Shown piece after piece: positions 1 through 7,174 of a DNA stretch of 13,433 bases (positions are counted from its first letter, which is position 1; every line of letters begins with the position of its first letter). The notes under the pieces were generated by a model that saw only the letters and a program-made list of their open reading frames with translations, was not told where the DNA came from and ran no database searches. The position numbers were made by a program, and so were the translations under genes. Source of the stretch: Thermoleophilaceae bacterium (GTDB lineage: Bacteria; Actinomycetota; Thermoleophilia; Solirubrobacterales; Thermoleophilaceae); the NCBI GenBank assembly GCA_013695885.1, contig JACCZP010000096.1, forward strand, positions 1 through 13,433, written 5' to 3'.

Positions 1-150
1 ACCGTCGGCGCGCACGAGTTCCGCAACCACTTCGGCTACCACCTCGACCGGGCCGCGGCGGGTGAGGAGCTGCTTGTCACTCGCCGTGGGCGTCCCTACG
101 CCCGCCTCTCGCCCGCGGCGCCGGAGCGCCTGGCGCTCGGCCTGCTCTAG
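1..150 (+). CDS. Phd/YefM-family antitoxin, 5' end cut by the window
   Basis: Frame 1 is open from the first base to TAG at 148-150, giving 49 residues. They read TVGAHEFRNHF, then LDRAAAGEELLVTRRGRPYARL near the end, which is the prevent-host-death (Phd/YefM) antitoxin pattern: an N-terminal 'V...EFR..' DNA-binding/dimer segment followed by 'G..LLVTRRGRP.A.L'. Known members bind their operator and neutralise a partner toxin (Doc, YoeB or PIN type). Only a few N-terminal residues seem to be missing, so the start lies just left of the window. No toxin gene follows; the next gene is convergent and overlaps this stop by two bases. The partner must lie upstream, act in trans, or be lost. The family call is firm; the partner is unknown. 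Confidence 0.8.
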   Translation, partial: TVGAHEFRNHFGYHLDRAAAGEELLVTRRGRPYARLSPAAPERLALGLL

Positions 151-549
151 GAAGCCCCCGCGCGCCTCGCCCGCGCGACCGCCTCGACCGTACCACCTCG
201 CCACGCCTCACCGTGCCCGGTGAGCACGGTCGTGGCGCCGGTGTCGGCCAGGGCGTCGAGCGACTCGAGCGCGCGCTTGGAGTCCGCGGTGGCTGCCCCG
301 GCCACGATCTTCGGGCCGGTCTCGGCCGTGTAGGGGTCGAGCATCACCACCGCGTCGCCGGCGATCACCGCGTTGCGGTCGGGAAAGTGCAGCGCGCAGT
401 GGCCCGAGCGTGTGGCCCGGCGTGAACACGACGTGCGGCGACCCGGGGACGGGCACGATGGCCAGAGCACCGTCGCCCTCCACGAGGTACCAGTTCGTGT
501 AGGCGTCCTCTATCCGGTGGATACCGGGCGCGACGTCCCGCTCGAGCAT
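147..549 (-). pseudogene. Decayed metallo-beta-lactamase-fold hydrolase (internal deletion plus frameshift)
   Basis: Two overlapping minus-strand frames together spell one MBL-fold protein. From ATG at 549, with a GAGG ribosome site 7 nt before it, the first frame reads MLERDVAPGIHRIEDAYTNW and on to VVFTPGHTLG. The homology then moves by one base into the other frame (GHCALHFPDR, VIAGDAVVMLDPYT, VLTGHGEAWRGG), ending at TAG 147-149. Dropping one C from the CCC at 403-405 restores a continuous 133-residue frame. Family members are usually about 220-250 residues. Here the early 'GDGALAIV' joins directly to the late 'PVPGSP' strand, so roughly 90-100 central residues, including the HxHxDH zinc motif, are absent. 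The later TPGHT, GD and GHGE elements remain. Enzyme activity is not expected. The one-base shift could be a sequencing error in a short homopolymer; the missing core could not. Confidence 0.75.
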
Positions 550-580
550 TGTCAGTCCTCTCTGCCGGTGCGGCGGCGGT

Positions 581-611
581 GGCGCGCGGCGCCGGAGGGT
601 GCCGCGCCGCC
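581..611 (-). terminator. GC-only hairpin after the alcohol dehydrogenase gene (possible terminator)
   Basis: Bases 584-590 (GCGCGGC) pair perfectly with 601-607 (GCCGCGC). With C608 bulged, 581-583 pair with 609-611, giving about ten GC pairs around a 10-nt loop. On the minus strand this begins 5 nt after the dehydrogenase stop at 617 and lies before the broken MBL gene. There is no U-tract, so this is only a candidate for a U-less actinobacterial terminator or an mRNA-stabilising hairpin. Confidence 0.35.
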
Positions 612-616
612 CAGCC

Positions 617-1798
<1,182 letters not shown>

Positions 1799-1816
1799 GT
1801 CTCTGTCTCTACCTCT

Positions 1817-1835
1817 CGGTGGTCCGGTGGTCCGG
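1817..1835. repeat. Short direct repeat, 8-bp unit CGGTGGTC
   Basis: CGGTGGTC occurs twice head to tail (1817-1824, 1825-1832) and is followed by CGG. It lies in the 87-bp gap between the PfpI-like gene and the dehydrogenase, just upstream of the latter's ATG. It could be a regulator half-site pair or simple slippage; nothing decides between these. Confidence 0.4.
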
Positions 1836-1885
1836 GGGGCGGGAGCGGGGCGCCGCCTGGAGGCGACGTCCCCGCCGGGGGTCGT

Positions 1886-2476
1886 CTAGGAGGCGACGCC
1901 GGCCGTCGCACCCTCGTCGTGGACCTGGTGCTTGCCCTCGCCGATCTCCTCGACCAGCTTCGCGCAGAAGGCTTCGAGATCGTCGGGCGAGCGGCTCGTG
2001 ACGAGGCCCTGGTCGGTCACGACCTCCTCGTCCACCACGTCCGCACCGGCGTTCCTGAGGTCGGTGCGGATGCTCGGGAACGAGGTGAGCCTCCGCCCGC
2101 GCGCCACATCGGCCTCGACAAGGATCCACGGGCCGTGGCAGATGGCCCCCACCGGCTTGCCGGTCTTGAAGAACTCCTGCACGAACGTTACGGCGTTCGC
2201 GTCGATGCGGAGCTTGTCGGGGTTCACCGTGCCGCCCGGGACCAGGAGACCGTCGTAGTCGTCGGGGGAGACGTCGGAGACCTCCTTGTCGACCGAGAAC
2301 GTGTCGCCCTTGTCGATGTCCTGGTTCATGGCCTGGATCTCGCCGGAGCTCACCGATACCAGCTCGGTCGTGCCTCCGGCATCCTCGATCGCCTTCTTCG
2401 GCTGCTCCAGCTCCACCTGCTCCACACCGTCCGCCGCGAGGATCGCGACCTTCATTCCGTCAAGCTCGTTCGCCAT
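1886..2476 (-). CDS. DJ-1/PfpI family protein (type 1 glutamine amidotransferase-like)
   Basis: The 196-residue protein has the DJ-1/PfpI flavodoxin-like fold. It begins MKVAILAADGVEQVEL after a seven-residue leader, has the 'DGLLVPGG' strand at about 75-82, and carries the nucleophile elbow AICHGP with Cys113-His114. Glu19 is in the position of the conserved acidic residue that polarises the cysteine. Characterised PfpI/YhbO/YajL-type members are described as proteases, glyoxalase III-like enzymes or protein deglycases acting on methylglyoxal and glyoxal damage; which activity applies here is not visible. The ATG at 2476 is supported by AAGGAG at 2483-2488 (minus strand), 6 nt upstream. It is followed by the zinc dehydrogenase on the same strand. 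A general-stress or carbonyl-damage role is inferred from family and neighbours. Confidence 0.87.
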   Translation of the reverse strand: MANELDGMKVAILAADGVEQVELEQPKKAIEDAGGTTELVSVSSGEIQAMNQDIDKGDTFSVDKEVSDVSPDDYDGLLVPGGTVNPDKLRIDANAVTFVQEFFKTGKPVGAICHGPWILVEADVARGRRLTSFPSIRTDLRNAGADVVDEEVVTDQGLVTSRSPDDLEAFCAKLVEEIGEGKHQVHDEGATAGVAS

Positions 2477-2571
2477 GAGAGACTCCTTCGTCCGTTGCGA
2501 GGTTCTCTGTAGGGATGTCCGTCGACGGTGCCGGTTGAACCTGCGGCGGCCCGGGTAGACCTGTAGTGCGG

Positions 2572-3438
2572 CTACGCTGCGGCAGCCAATGCGGCTACCC
2601 GCTCGGCGATGGCGGGTGCCTGGTCCTCCTGGAGGAAGTGCTTGGACGGCAGGCGATGGATCTCCTCCAGCGCGGCCGCCCGGCGCACGGACTCGCCGTG
2701 CTCGTCGACCGTGAGCGCCGGATCCTCCGCGCCCCAGACGATCTGGACCGGGTACGGAACGTCACGGACCGCCGAGTGGTAGAGCGCCTCCTTCTCGGCC
2801 GTGCGCTCGAAGCCGCGCATGATCTTCAGGAAGGCCCGCCCGCCGTCGTCGCGCTTGAGCAGGTCGACGTACGCGTACAGCTCCTCGCTCGGCACCGCGT
2901 CGCGGCGCCCGATGCCAGTGGCGTACATCAGCCCCAGGAAGGCGGGGCGGGTGAGCGACTTCAGCCACAGCTCGCCCACGGTCTGCCGCGCGAACACCTC
3001 CATGAACCACGGGCGCTCGAAGCTCGCCACGTCGATCATCGTGTTGAGGATGGTCAGCGAGCGCACGCGCTTCGGCATCGCCGCGGCCACCTCGAAGCCG
3101 ATCGGACCACCGATGTCGTGCACCAGCAGGTGGAAGCGGTCGAGGTCGAGGGCGTCGACCGCGTCCGCACAGAAGCGGCCGAGCCCGGTCCAGGAGTAGT
3201 CGAACGATTCTGGGCGCTCGGCCAGGCCGAGGCCCGGTAGGTCGAAGGCGACGCCGCGGAGTTCGCGGCTCGCGAGCTGGGCGACCACCTTGCGGTAGAG
3301 GAAGCACGAGCTCGGCACGCCGTGAACGCACACCACCGGATCGCCGTCGCCCTCCTCGCGGACGAACGAACGTACGCCGGCGGCTTCGAACTCGCGTCCG
3401 GCGGCACGGTGGCGGTCGATTACCTCGGAGGTCCTCAC
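2572..3438 (-). CDS. Alpha/beta hydrolase of the haloalkane dehalogenase/epoxide hydrolase branch
   Basis: The protein has 288 residues with a clear alpha/beta-hydrolase core: oxyanion motif HGVP at 39-42, nucleophile elbow VHDIGG with Asp108, a cap domain at about 135-215, acid Asp239 (WGAEDP) and His267 in SKHFLQED. An Asp nucleophile together with 'HFLQED' is typical of haloalkane dehalogenases and epoxide hydrolases rather than serine esterases. The Trp normally following the nucleophile (DWGG) is Ile109, and the HGNP-type Asn is Val41. Both are halide-stabilising positions in known dehalogenases, so dehalogenase activity is doubtful. The GTG start at 3438 has no Shine-Dalgarno but has TACGAT 9 nt upstream, fitting leaderless expression. 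It is first in a minus-strand run with the PfpI-like and dehydrogenase genes. The substrate is unknown. Confidence 0.82.
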   Translation of the reverse strand: MRTSEVIDRHRAAGREFEAAGVRSFVREEGDGDPVVCVHGVPSSCFLYRKVVAQLASRELRGVAFDLPGLGLAERPESFDYSWTGLGRFCADAVDALDLDRFHLLVHDIGGPIGFEVAAAMPKRVRSLTILNTMIDVASFERPWFMEVFARQTVGELWLKSLTRPAFLGLMYATGIGRRDAVPSEELYAYVDLLKRDDGGRAFLKIMRGFERTAEKEALYHSAVRDVPYPVQIVWGAEDPALTVDEHGESVRRAAALEEIHRLPSKHFLQEDQAPAIAERVAALAAAA

Positions 3439-3447
3439 GGGGCGGGC

Positions 3448-3453
3448 ATCGTA
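3448..3453 (-). promoter_or_regulatory. Candidate -10 element (TACGAT), leaderless promoter of the alpha/beta hydrolase
   Basis: Minus-strand TACGAT (TANNNT) ends 9 nt before the GTG at 3438, so transcription would begin at or within a few bases of the start codon. No good -35 is visible. The spacing resembles that found before leuS, comEA, vapB and holA. Confidence 0.5.
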
Positions 3454-3488
3454 GGCGAGGTTGGTCCCGCCGCCGTCATCATGGAGCG

Positions 3489-3833
3489 ATGAGGCTCAAC
3501 CACGTTGCGCTGACCGTCTCCGAGGTGGAGCGCTCCGCCGTGTTCTACGGCGAGCACTTCGGCCTCGACCGTCGGGTCCACGAGGACGACCATCTCGTGA
3601 TCCTCGCCTCCCCGGACGGCTCGCTGCTCGCCCTCAACCCCGGCCCGCCCGGCGGGGGCTCCCACGCCATCTTCCACTTCGGCTTCCAGGTCGACACGGC
3701 CGAAGAGGTTCGCTGCGCCCGGGAGCGCTTCGTGGCCGCCGGTGTACCGGAGGCCGAGTGGCAGGAGGATGGACCCGTCCGCGTACAGGTGATCGACCCG
3801 GACGGCCACCGGGTCGAGGTGTTCGCCTACTGA
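3489..3833 (+). CDS. VOC (glyoxalase/dioxygenase-fold) family protein
   Basis: This 114-residue protein has two beta-alpha-beta-beta-beta halves typical of the vicinal-oxygen-chelate superfamily. It starts MRLNHVALTVSEVERSAVFY, includes 'FHFGFQVDT' as the first strand of the second half, and ends with 'VIDPDGHRVEVFAY'. Likely metal ligands are His5, His63 and Glu110. The place of the usual fourth ligand, at the end of the first half (SLLALNPG), seems to hold Ala48, so the site may be three-residue or non-enzymatic. Members include glyoxalase I, fosfomycin-resistance proteins, dioxygenases and binding proteins; the sequence does not choose among them. GGAG lies only 2 nt before the ATG, too close for normal spacing. 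A three-codon frame (ATG 3481 to TGA 3492) overlaps the start as ATGA. It diverges from the hydrolase gene across 50 bp and converges on vapC, 38 bp stop to stop. Confidence 0.85.
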   Translation: MRLNHVALTVSEVERSAVFYGEHFGLDRRVHEDDHLVILASPDGSLLALNPGPPGGGSHAIFHFGFQVDTAEEVRCARERFVAAGVPEAEWQEDGPVRVQVIDPDGHRVEVFAY

Positions 3834-3871
3834 GCCTCGCCGCGCGCCGCATCCACCGTCTCGGGCTGCCC

Positions 3872-4309
3872 TCACCCGAGGCCCAACGCCACCGGGTTCT
3901 CCCAGCGAACCTCGGTGAAGCGGACGAAGTCGGTGTCGGCCGAGCAGACCGTGAGCCCGTGCTCGAGGGCGAGCGCGGCGAGTCGCGCGTCGGGGACGAG
4001 GTTGCCGCGCACTCGGTGGCGGACGACGAGCTCGCCGAGGACGTCGGCGTGTCGCTCGCCGGGCTCGGGAATCCAGGTGACCTCGCAGGCGAGCCAATCG
4101 GCGACGCGCTCCCAGGCATCTTCGGGTTCGAGCGGGCGCGGCGTCGCGCGCGGGTGGGTGGTGATCCGCAGAAAAGCCTCGAGGCTCTGCCACGGGAGCC
4201 CCACCCGCCGCGGGCCGTTGAGGCGGTCGGTCAGCCAGTCCCGGGCCGAGGCATGGAACGGGCTGTCCTCGTCGACGGCGAAGAGCAGCAGGTTCGCGTC
4301 GACCAGCAC
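3872..4309 (-). CDS. vapC: VapC-type PIN-domain ribonuclease toxin
   Basis: This 145-residue protein is a single PIN domain. It starts VLVDANLLLF with Asp4, has Glu44 (QSLEAF), Asp108 (LVPDARLAAL) and the C-terminal SADTDF with Asp125/Asp127. This is the full acidic set that binds Mg/Mn in VapC toxins. Characterised VapCs cleave tRNA or rRNA and stop growth until neutralised by VapB. The chosen start is GTG at 4309, because GGAGGT lies 4 nt upstream and PIN domains begin almost directly with this 'VDAN' strand; the frame remains open further upstream but would cross the antitoxin gene. It lies 11 bp after the vapB stop, the usual antitoxin-then-toxin operon. All catalytic residues are present, so it is probably active. 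Its RNA target is unknown. Confidence 0.88.
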   Translation of the reverse strand: MLVDANLLLFAVDEDSPFHASARDWLTDRLNGPRRVGLPWQSLEAFLRITTHPRATPRPLEPEDAWERVADWLACEVTWIPEPGERHADVLGELVVRHRVRGNLVPDARLAALALEHGLTVCSADTDFVRFTEVRWENPVALGLG

Positions 4310-4313
4310 GGGG

Positions 4314-4319
4314 ACCTCC
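4314..4319 (-). promoter_or_regulatory. Shine-Dalgarno GGAGGT that fixes the vapC start
   Basis: Minus-strand GGAGGT sits between the vapB stop (TGA at 4321-4323) and the vapC GTG at 4309, 4 nt from the start codon. It is the strongest ribosome site in this part of the window and supports the short form of VapC. Confidence 0.7.
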
Positions 4320-4320
4320 G

Positions 4321-4551
4321 TCAGCGTGCGGCTGGACCGTCGAGCGTCTCGATGGCGTCCGCCACGTTGGTCACGTCGATCCGGAGTCCGAGTCGGTGTG
4401 TGCGCTGCCGGAAGCGCCCGCGGCTCGATCCGGAGGCGAGGCCCCTGCGGGCGAGCTCGTTCACCGCGTCGCTGACGCCGAGCGAGCGCTCCCTCCGTAG
4501 GCGCCCGACCGCAGCGGCGACGTCGTCGGCGAGGGTGACGGTCGTCCGCAT
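4321..4551 (-). CDS. vapB: VapB-type ribbon-helix-helix antitoxin
   Basis: The 76-residue protein starts MRTTVTLADDVAAAVGRL. An N-terminal beta strand (RTTVTL) is followed by two helices ending '..GVSDAVNELARRGL' at about residue 38, the ribbon-helix-helix (CopG/MetJ-like) DNA-binding pattern. The rest, to '..VADAIETLDGP', is the expected flexible toxin-binding tail. VapB proteins bind their own promoter and wrap the VapC active site. An in-frame ATG ten codons earlier (4581) exists, but its extra residues do not fit the fold. The ATG at 4551 begins exactly on the beta strand and has TACGTT 6 nt upstream. It is co-transcribed with vapC and divergent from leuS. Confidence 0.83.
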   Translation of the reverse strand: MRTTVTLADDVAAAVGRLRRERSLGVSDAVNELARRGLASGSSRGRFRQRTHRLGLRIDVTNVADAIETLDGPAAR

Positions 4552-4557
4552 GCGGCC

Positions 4558-4563
4558 AACGTA
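4558..4563 (-). promoter_or_regulatory. Candidate -10 element (TACGTT), leaderless vapBC promoter
   Basis: Minus-strand TACGTT ends 6 nt before the vapB ATG at 4551, so the transcript would begin about at the start codon. No Shine-Dalgarno is present there, which fits a leaderless mRNA. A -35 would fall near 4581-4586, where the neighbouring palindrome begins. Confidence 0.55.
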
Positions 4564-4584
4564 GCATCCCGCCGCGAACATCGA

Positions 4585-4598
4585 CGCATCTCGATGCG
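4585..4598. promoter_or_regulatory. Palindrome CGCATC-TC-GATGCG, possible VapB operator
   Basis: Six-base arms are perfectly inverted around a 2-nt centre. The site covers the expected -35 region of the vapB promoter and lies between it and the leuS promoter. Ribbon-helix-helix antitoxins usually bind short inverted repeats in their own promoter, so this is the natural operator candidate. Binding is inferred. Confidence 0.4.
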
Positions 4599-4625
4599 AG
4601 CGGGGGCGCGCTCGCCACCCCCCGG

Positions 4626-4631
4626 TACCCT
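4626..4631 (+). promoter_or_regulatory. Candidate -10 element (TACCCT) of leuS
   Basis: TACCCT (TANNNT) ends 10 nt before the leuS ATG at 4642, implying a 5' leader of only a few bases. There is no purine-rich ribosome site between it and the ATG, and no T-box-like leader. Confidence 0.55.
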
Positions 4632-4641
4632 GAGCCGACCA

Positions 4642-7095
4642 ATGACCGAGCGCTACGACCCCTCAGTCATCGAGCCGAAGTGGCAGCGCGTCTGGGCCGA
4701 GGAGCGCACCTGGGAGGTCTCGAACGAGGCCGACGAGCGGCCGAGGTCCTATGTCCTCGAGATGCTCCCCTACCCCTCGGGCGAGCCCCACATGGGACAC
4801 CTCAAGGTCTACTCGGTGGGCGACGCCTTGGCCCACTACCGCCGCCGGGCGGGCATGCGAGTCCTCCACCCGATGGGCTACGACGCCTTCGGCCTGCCGG
4901 CCGAGAATCACGCGATCAAGACCGGGCAGCACCCGCGCGCGTCAACCGAGGCCTCGATCGCCCAGTTCCGCGAGCAGTTCCGCTCGTGGGGCATCTCCAT
5001 CGACTGGTCGCGCGAGCTCGGCACCCACGAGCCCGAGTACTACCGCTGGACCCAGTGGATCTTCCTGCGCCTGCTCGAGCGCGGCCTGGCCTACCGCAAG
5101 GAGGCCGCCGTCGTGTGGTGCCCGGTGGACGAGACCGTGCTCGCGAACGAGCAGGCCCCCGGCGGCTTCTGCGAGCGCTGCGGCTCGGCGGTCGAGTCGC
5201 GCCAGCTCGAGCAGTGGTTCTTCCGCATCACCGACTACGCCGACCGCCTGCTCGACGATCTCGCCACCATCGACTGGCCCGAGCACGTGGTCACCATGCA
5301 GCGCAACTGGATCGGGCGCTCGCCGGGTGCCGAGGTGGTCTTCCGCTGCGAGTCCGCGGGCGTCGACTACCCGGTGTTCACGACCCGCCCGGACACCCTG
5401 TTCGGTGCGACCTTCTTCGTGCTCGCGCCGGAGCACCCGGACGTCCTCGGGCTGAACGACTCCGCCGAGGTCCGCGAGTACGTGGATCGGGCCATCTCCG
5501 CGTCACCCGAGGAGCGCGGGGCCGAGCTGCGGGAGAAGACCGGCGTGCCCCTCGGACGCACGGTCACCAACCCGGTGAACGGCGAGGAGATCCCGATGTT
5601 CGTGGCCGACTACGTGCTCATGGAGTACGGCACCGGCGCGATCATGGCCGTCCCCGCCCACGACGAGCGCGACTTCGAGTTCGCCGGGCGCTACGGGGTC
5701 GAGGTGCGCCGGGTGATCGAGGGCGGGGAGGAGCTCCCCTACACGGGCGACGGTCCGATGACTGCCTCCGGGCGCTTCGACGGCCGCCACAACCGCGAGG
5801 CCTACGACGAGATCGTCGAGTGGCTGGCCTCCGAGGGGCGCGGCCGCGCCGCGGTGAACTACAAGCTGCGCGACTGGCTGCTCTCGCGCCAGCGCTACTG
5901 GGGCTGCCCGATCCCGGTCGTCCACTGCCCGGTGTGCGGTGTGGTCTCGGTGCCCGACGAGGACCTTCCGGTCGAGTTGCCGGAGATCGAGGACTTCGCG
6001 CCCCGCGGTCGCTCGCCGCTCGCGGCGGCCGAGGACTGGGTGCGCACGAGCTGCCCGTCCTGTGGCGGCGAGGCACGCAGGGAGACCGACACGATGGACA
6101 CCTTCGTCGACTCGAGCTGGTACTTCCTCCGCTACTGCGACGCGCGCAACGACGCCGAGGCGTGGAGCGAACAGGCGCTCGCCACGTGGATGCCCGTCGA
6201 CCAGTACATCGGCGGGGTCGAGCACGCGATCCTCCACCTGATGTACGCGCGCTTCCTCACGAAGGCGCTGGCCGACCTCGGGCTCCTCGGCTTCCAGGAG
6301 CCGTTCGCCAACCTCTTCACGCAGGGGATGATCACCCGCGACGGGGCGAAGATGTCCAAGTCGCGGGGCAACGTGATCTCCCCGCGCCAGTACGTGGAGC
6401 GCTACGGCGCGGACACCGCGCGCTGCTACATCCTCTTCATCGGGCCGCCCGACCACGACGCCGACTTCTCGGACGAGGGGGTTGGTGGGGTCCATCGCTT
6501 CCTCGCCCGGCTGTGGCGGCTGGCCGTGGAGGTGGCCGGGTCGGAGGGGCGAGCCGGGTCGGGGGGCTCCGACGGAGAGCCGGGCCGGCAACACCGGGCA
6601 AGCCCGGCGTTGCGCAAGACCCACTGGGCGATCGACAAGGTCACCGGCGACCTGCGCGACCGCTTCGCGTTCAACACCGCGATCGCCGCGCTCATGGAGC
6701 TGCTCAACGACCTCTACCGCGACAAGGAGGCCATGCTCGCCTCCGAGGCGGGGCGGGGGCAGCTTCGCGACTGCGTGGCCACCGCGGCCTCGCTCCTCTT
6801 CCCCTTCGCCCCCCACCTCGGGTCCGAGGTCTACGAGCTCATGACCGGCCGCCGGGTGTGGGAGGAGCGCTGGCCCGAGGCGGATCCGCGCCTGCTCGAG
6901 CGGGAGGTCGTGCAGATCGTCGTGCAGGTGAACGGCAAGCTCCGTGACCGCGTCGAGGCGCCCGCGGGCGCCTCCGAGAACGAGCAGGAGCGCCTGGCCC
7001 GCGCCTCGGCCAAGGTGGCCGCCCAGATCGATGGCGGGCAGGTCGTGAAGACCGTCGTGGTGCCGGACAGGCTCGTCAACTTCGTGGTCCGCTGA
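4642..7095 (+). CDS. leuS: Leucyl-tRNA synthetase
   Basis: This 817-residue class I aminoacyl-tRNA synthetase charges tRNA-Leu in the cytosol. The HIGH signature is HMGH at 50-53 within PYPSGEPHMGHLKVYS, and the KMSKS loop is KMSKSRGN at 570-577. The CP1 editing domain, which removes mischarged Ile/Val-type products, is intact: TTRPDT at 247-252, followed by 'GTGAIMAVPAHDERDFEF' with the conserved Asp. A Cys160/Cys177/Cys180 zinc-binding patch precedes it. The anticodon-binding domain includes 'FNTAIAALMELLNDLY', and the C-terminus has 'VQVNGKLRDRVEAP'. The length is within the bacterial range. The frame is open from 4594, but ATG at 4642 (MTERYDPSVIEPKWQ) matches the family N-terminus. A Gly/Ser/Arg-rich linker at about 633-656 replaces the usual sequence before the anticodon domain. 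It is followed by crtI 79 bp downstream. Confidence 0.97.
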   Translation: MTERYDPSVIEPKWQRVWAEERTWEVSNEADERPRSYVLEMLPYPSGEPHMGHLKVYSVGDALAHYRRRAGMRVLHPMGYDAFGLPAENHAIKTGQHPRASTEASIAQFREQFRSWGISIDWSRELGTHEPEYYRWTQWIFLRLLERGLAYRKEAAVVWCPVDETVLANEQAPGGFCERCGSAVESRQLEQWFFRITDYADRLLDDLATIDWPEHVVTMQRNWIGRSPGAEVVFRCESAGVDYPVFTTRPDTLFGATFFVLAPEHPDVLGLNDSAEVREYVDRAISASPEERGAELREKTGVPLGRTVTNPVNGEEIPMFVADYVLMEYGTGAIMAVPAHDERDFEFAGRYGVEVRRVIEGGEELPYTGDGPMTASGRFDGRHNREAYDEIVEWLASEGRGRAAVNYKLRDWLLSRQRYWGCPIPVVHCPVCGVVSVPDEDLPVELPEIEDFAPRGRSPLAAAEDWVRTSCPSCGGEARRETDTMDTFVDSSWYFLRYCDARNDAEAWSEQALATWMPVDQYIGGVEHAILHLMYARFLTKALADLGLLGFQEPFANLFTQGMITRDGAKMSKSRGNVISPRQYVERYGADTARCYILFIGPPDHDADFSDEGVGGVHRFLARLWRLAVEVAGSEGRAGSGGSDGEPGRQHRASPALRKTHWAIDKVTGDLRDRFAFNTAIAALMELLNDLYRDKEAMLASEAGRGQLRDCVATAASLLFPFAPHLGSEVYELMTGRRVWEERWPEADPRLLEREVVQIVVQVNGKLRDRVEAPAGASENEQERLARASAKVAAQIDGGQVVKTVVVPDRLVNFVVR
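6588..6613. repeat. 26-bp near-perfect palindrome inside leuS
   Basis: GCAACACCGGGC, a central AA, and GCCCGGCGTTGC form an inverted repeat with one mismatch (A6593 against C6608). It encodes part of the low-complexity linker between the catalytic and anticodon domains of LeuRS. A second inverted pair, GTCGGAG at 6540-6546 and CTCCGAC at 6567-6573, lies just upstream. No other copy of the full palindrome was noticed in the window. Confidence 0.6.
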
Positions 7096-7100
7096 TCCGG

Positions 7101-7116
7101 CGCACGCCGACGTGCG
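7101..7116 (+). terminator. Small hairpin after leuS (weak terminator or processing site)
   Basis: CGCACG at 7101-7106 and CGTGCG at 7111-7116 form a perfect 6-bp stem with a CCGA loop, 5 nt after the leuS stop. No T-run follows. It could attenuate or process a leuS-crtI transcript rather than stop it. Confidence 0.3.
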
Positions 7117-7163
7117 GAACAACGGCGTGGCCGCGACCTCTGCCGCTGGCGTCCAGAGCCCCC

Positions 7164-7168
7164 GGAGG
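7164..7168 (+). promoter_or_regulatory. Shine-Dalgarno GGAGG that fixes the crtI start
   Basis: GGAGG lies 6 nt before TTG at 7175, the codon at which the flavin-binding N-terminus begins. The alternative in-frame GTG at 7112 has no ribosome site and adds 21 residues with no family counterpart. Confidence 0.6.
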
Positions 7169-7174
7169 ACCCGC

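Noticed and set aside
1865..1886. Imperfect hairpin at the end of the PfpI-like gene as a terminator
   Set aside because: Pairing is interrupted, it overlaps the stop codon and has no T-run. It is too weak to annotate.
4594..4641. Upstream in-frame ATG for leuS at 4594
   Set aside because: The extra 16 residues have no counterpart in LeuRS, and the candidate -10 TACCCT at 4626-4631 would lie inside that extension.
7112..7174. GTG 7112 as the crtI start
   Set aside because: There is no ribosome site before it, and the added residues precede the universal flavin-binding start. TTG 7175 has GGAGG at proper spacing.
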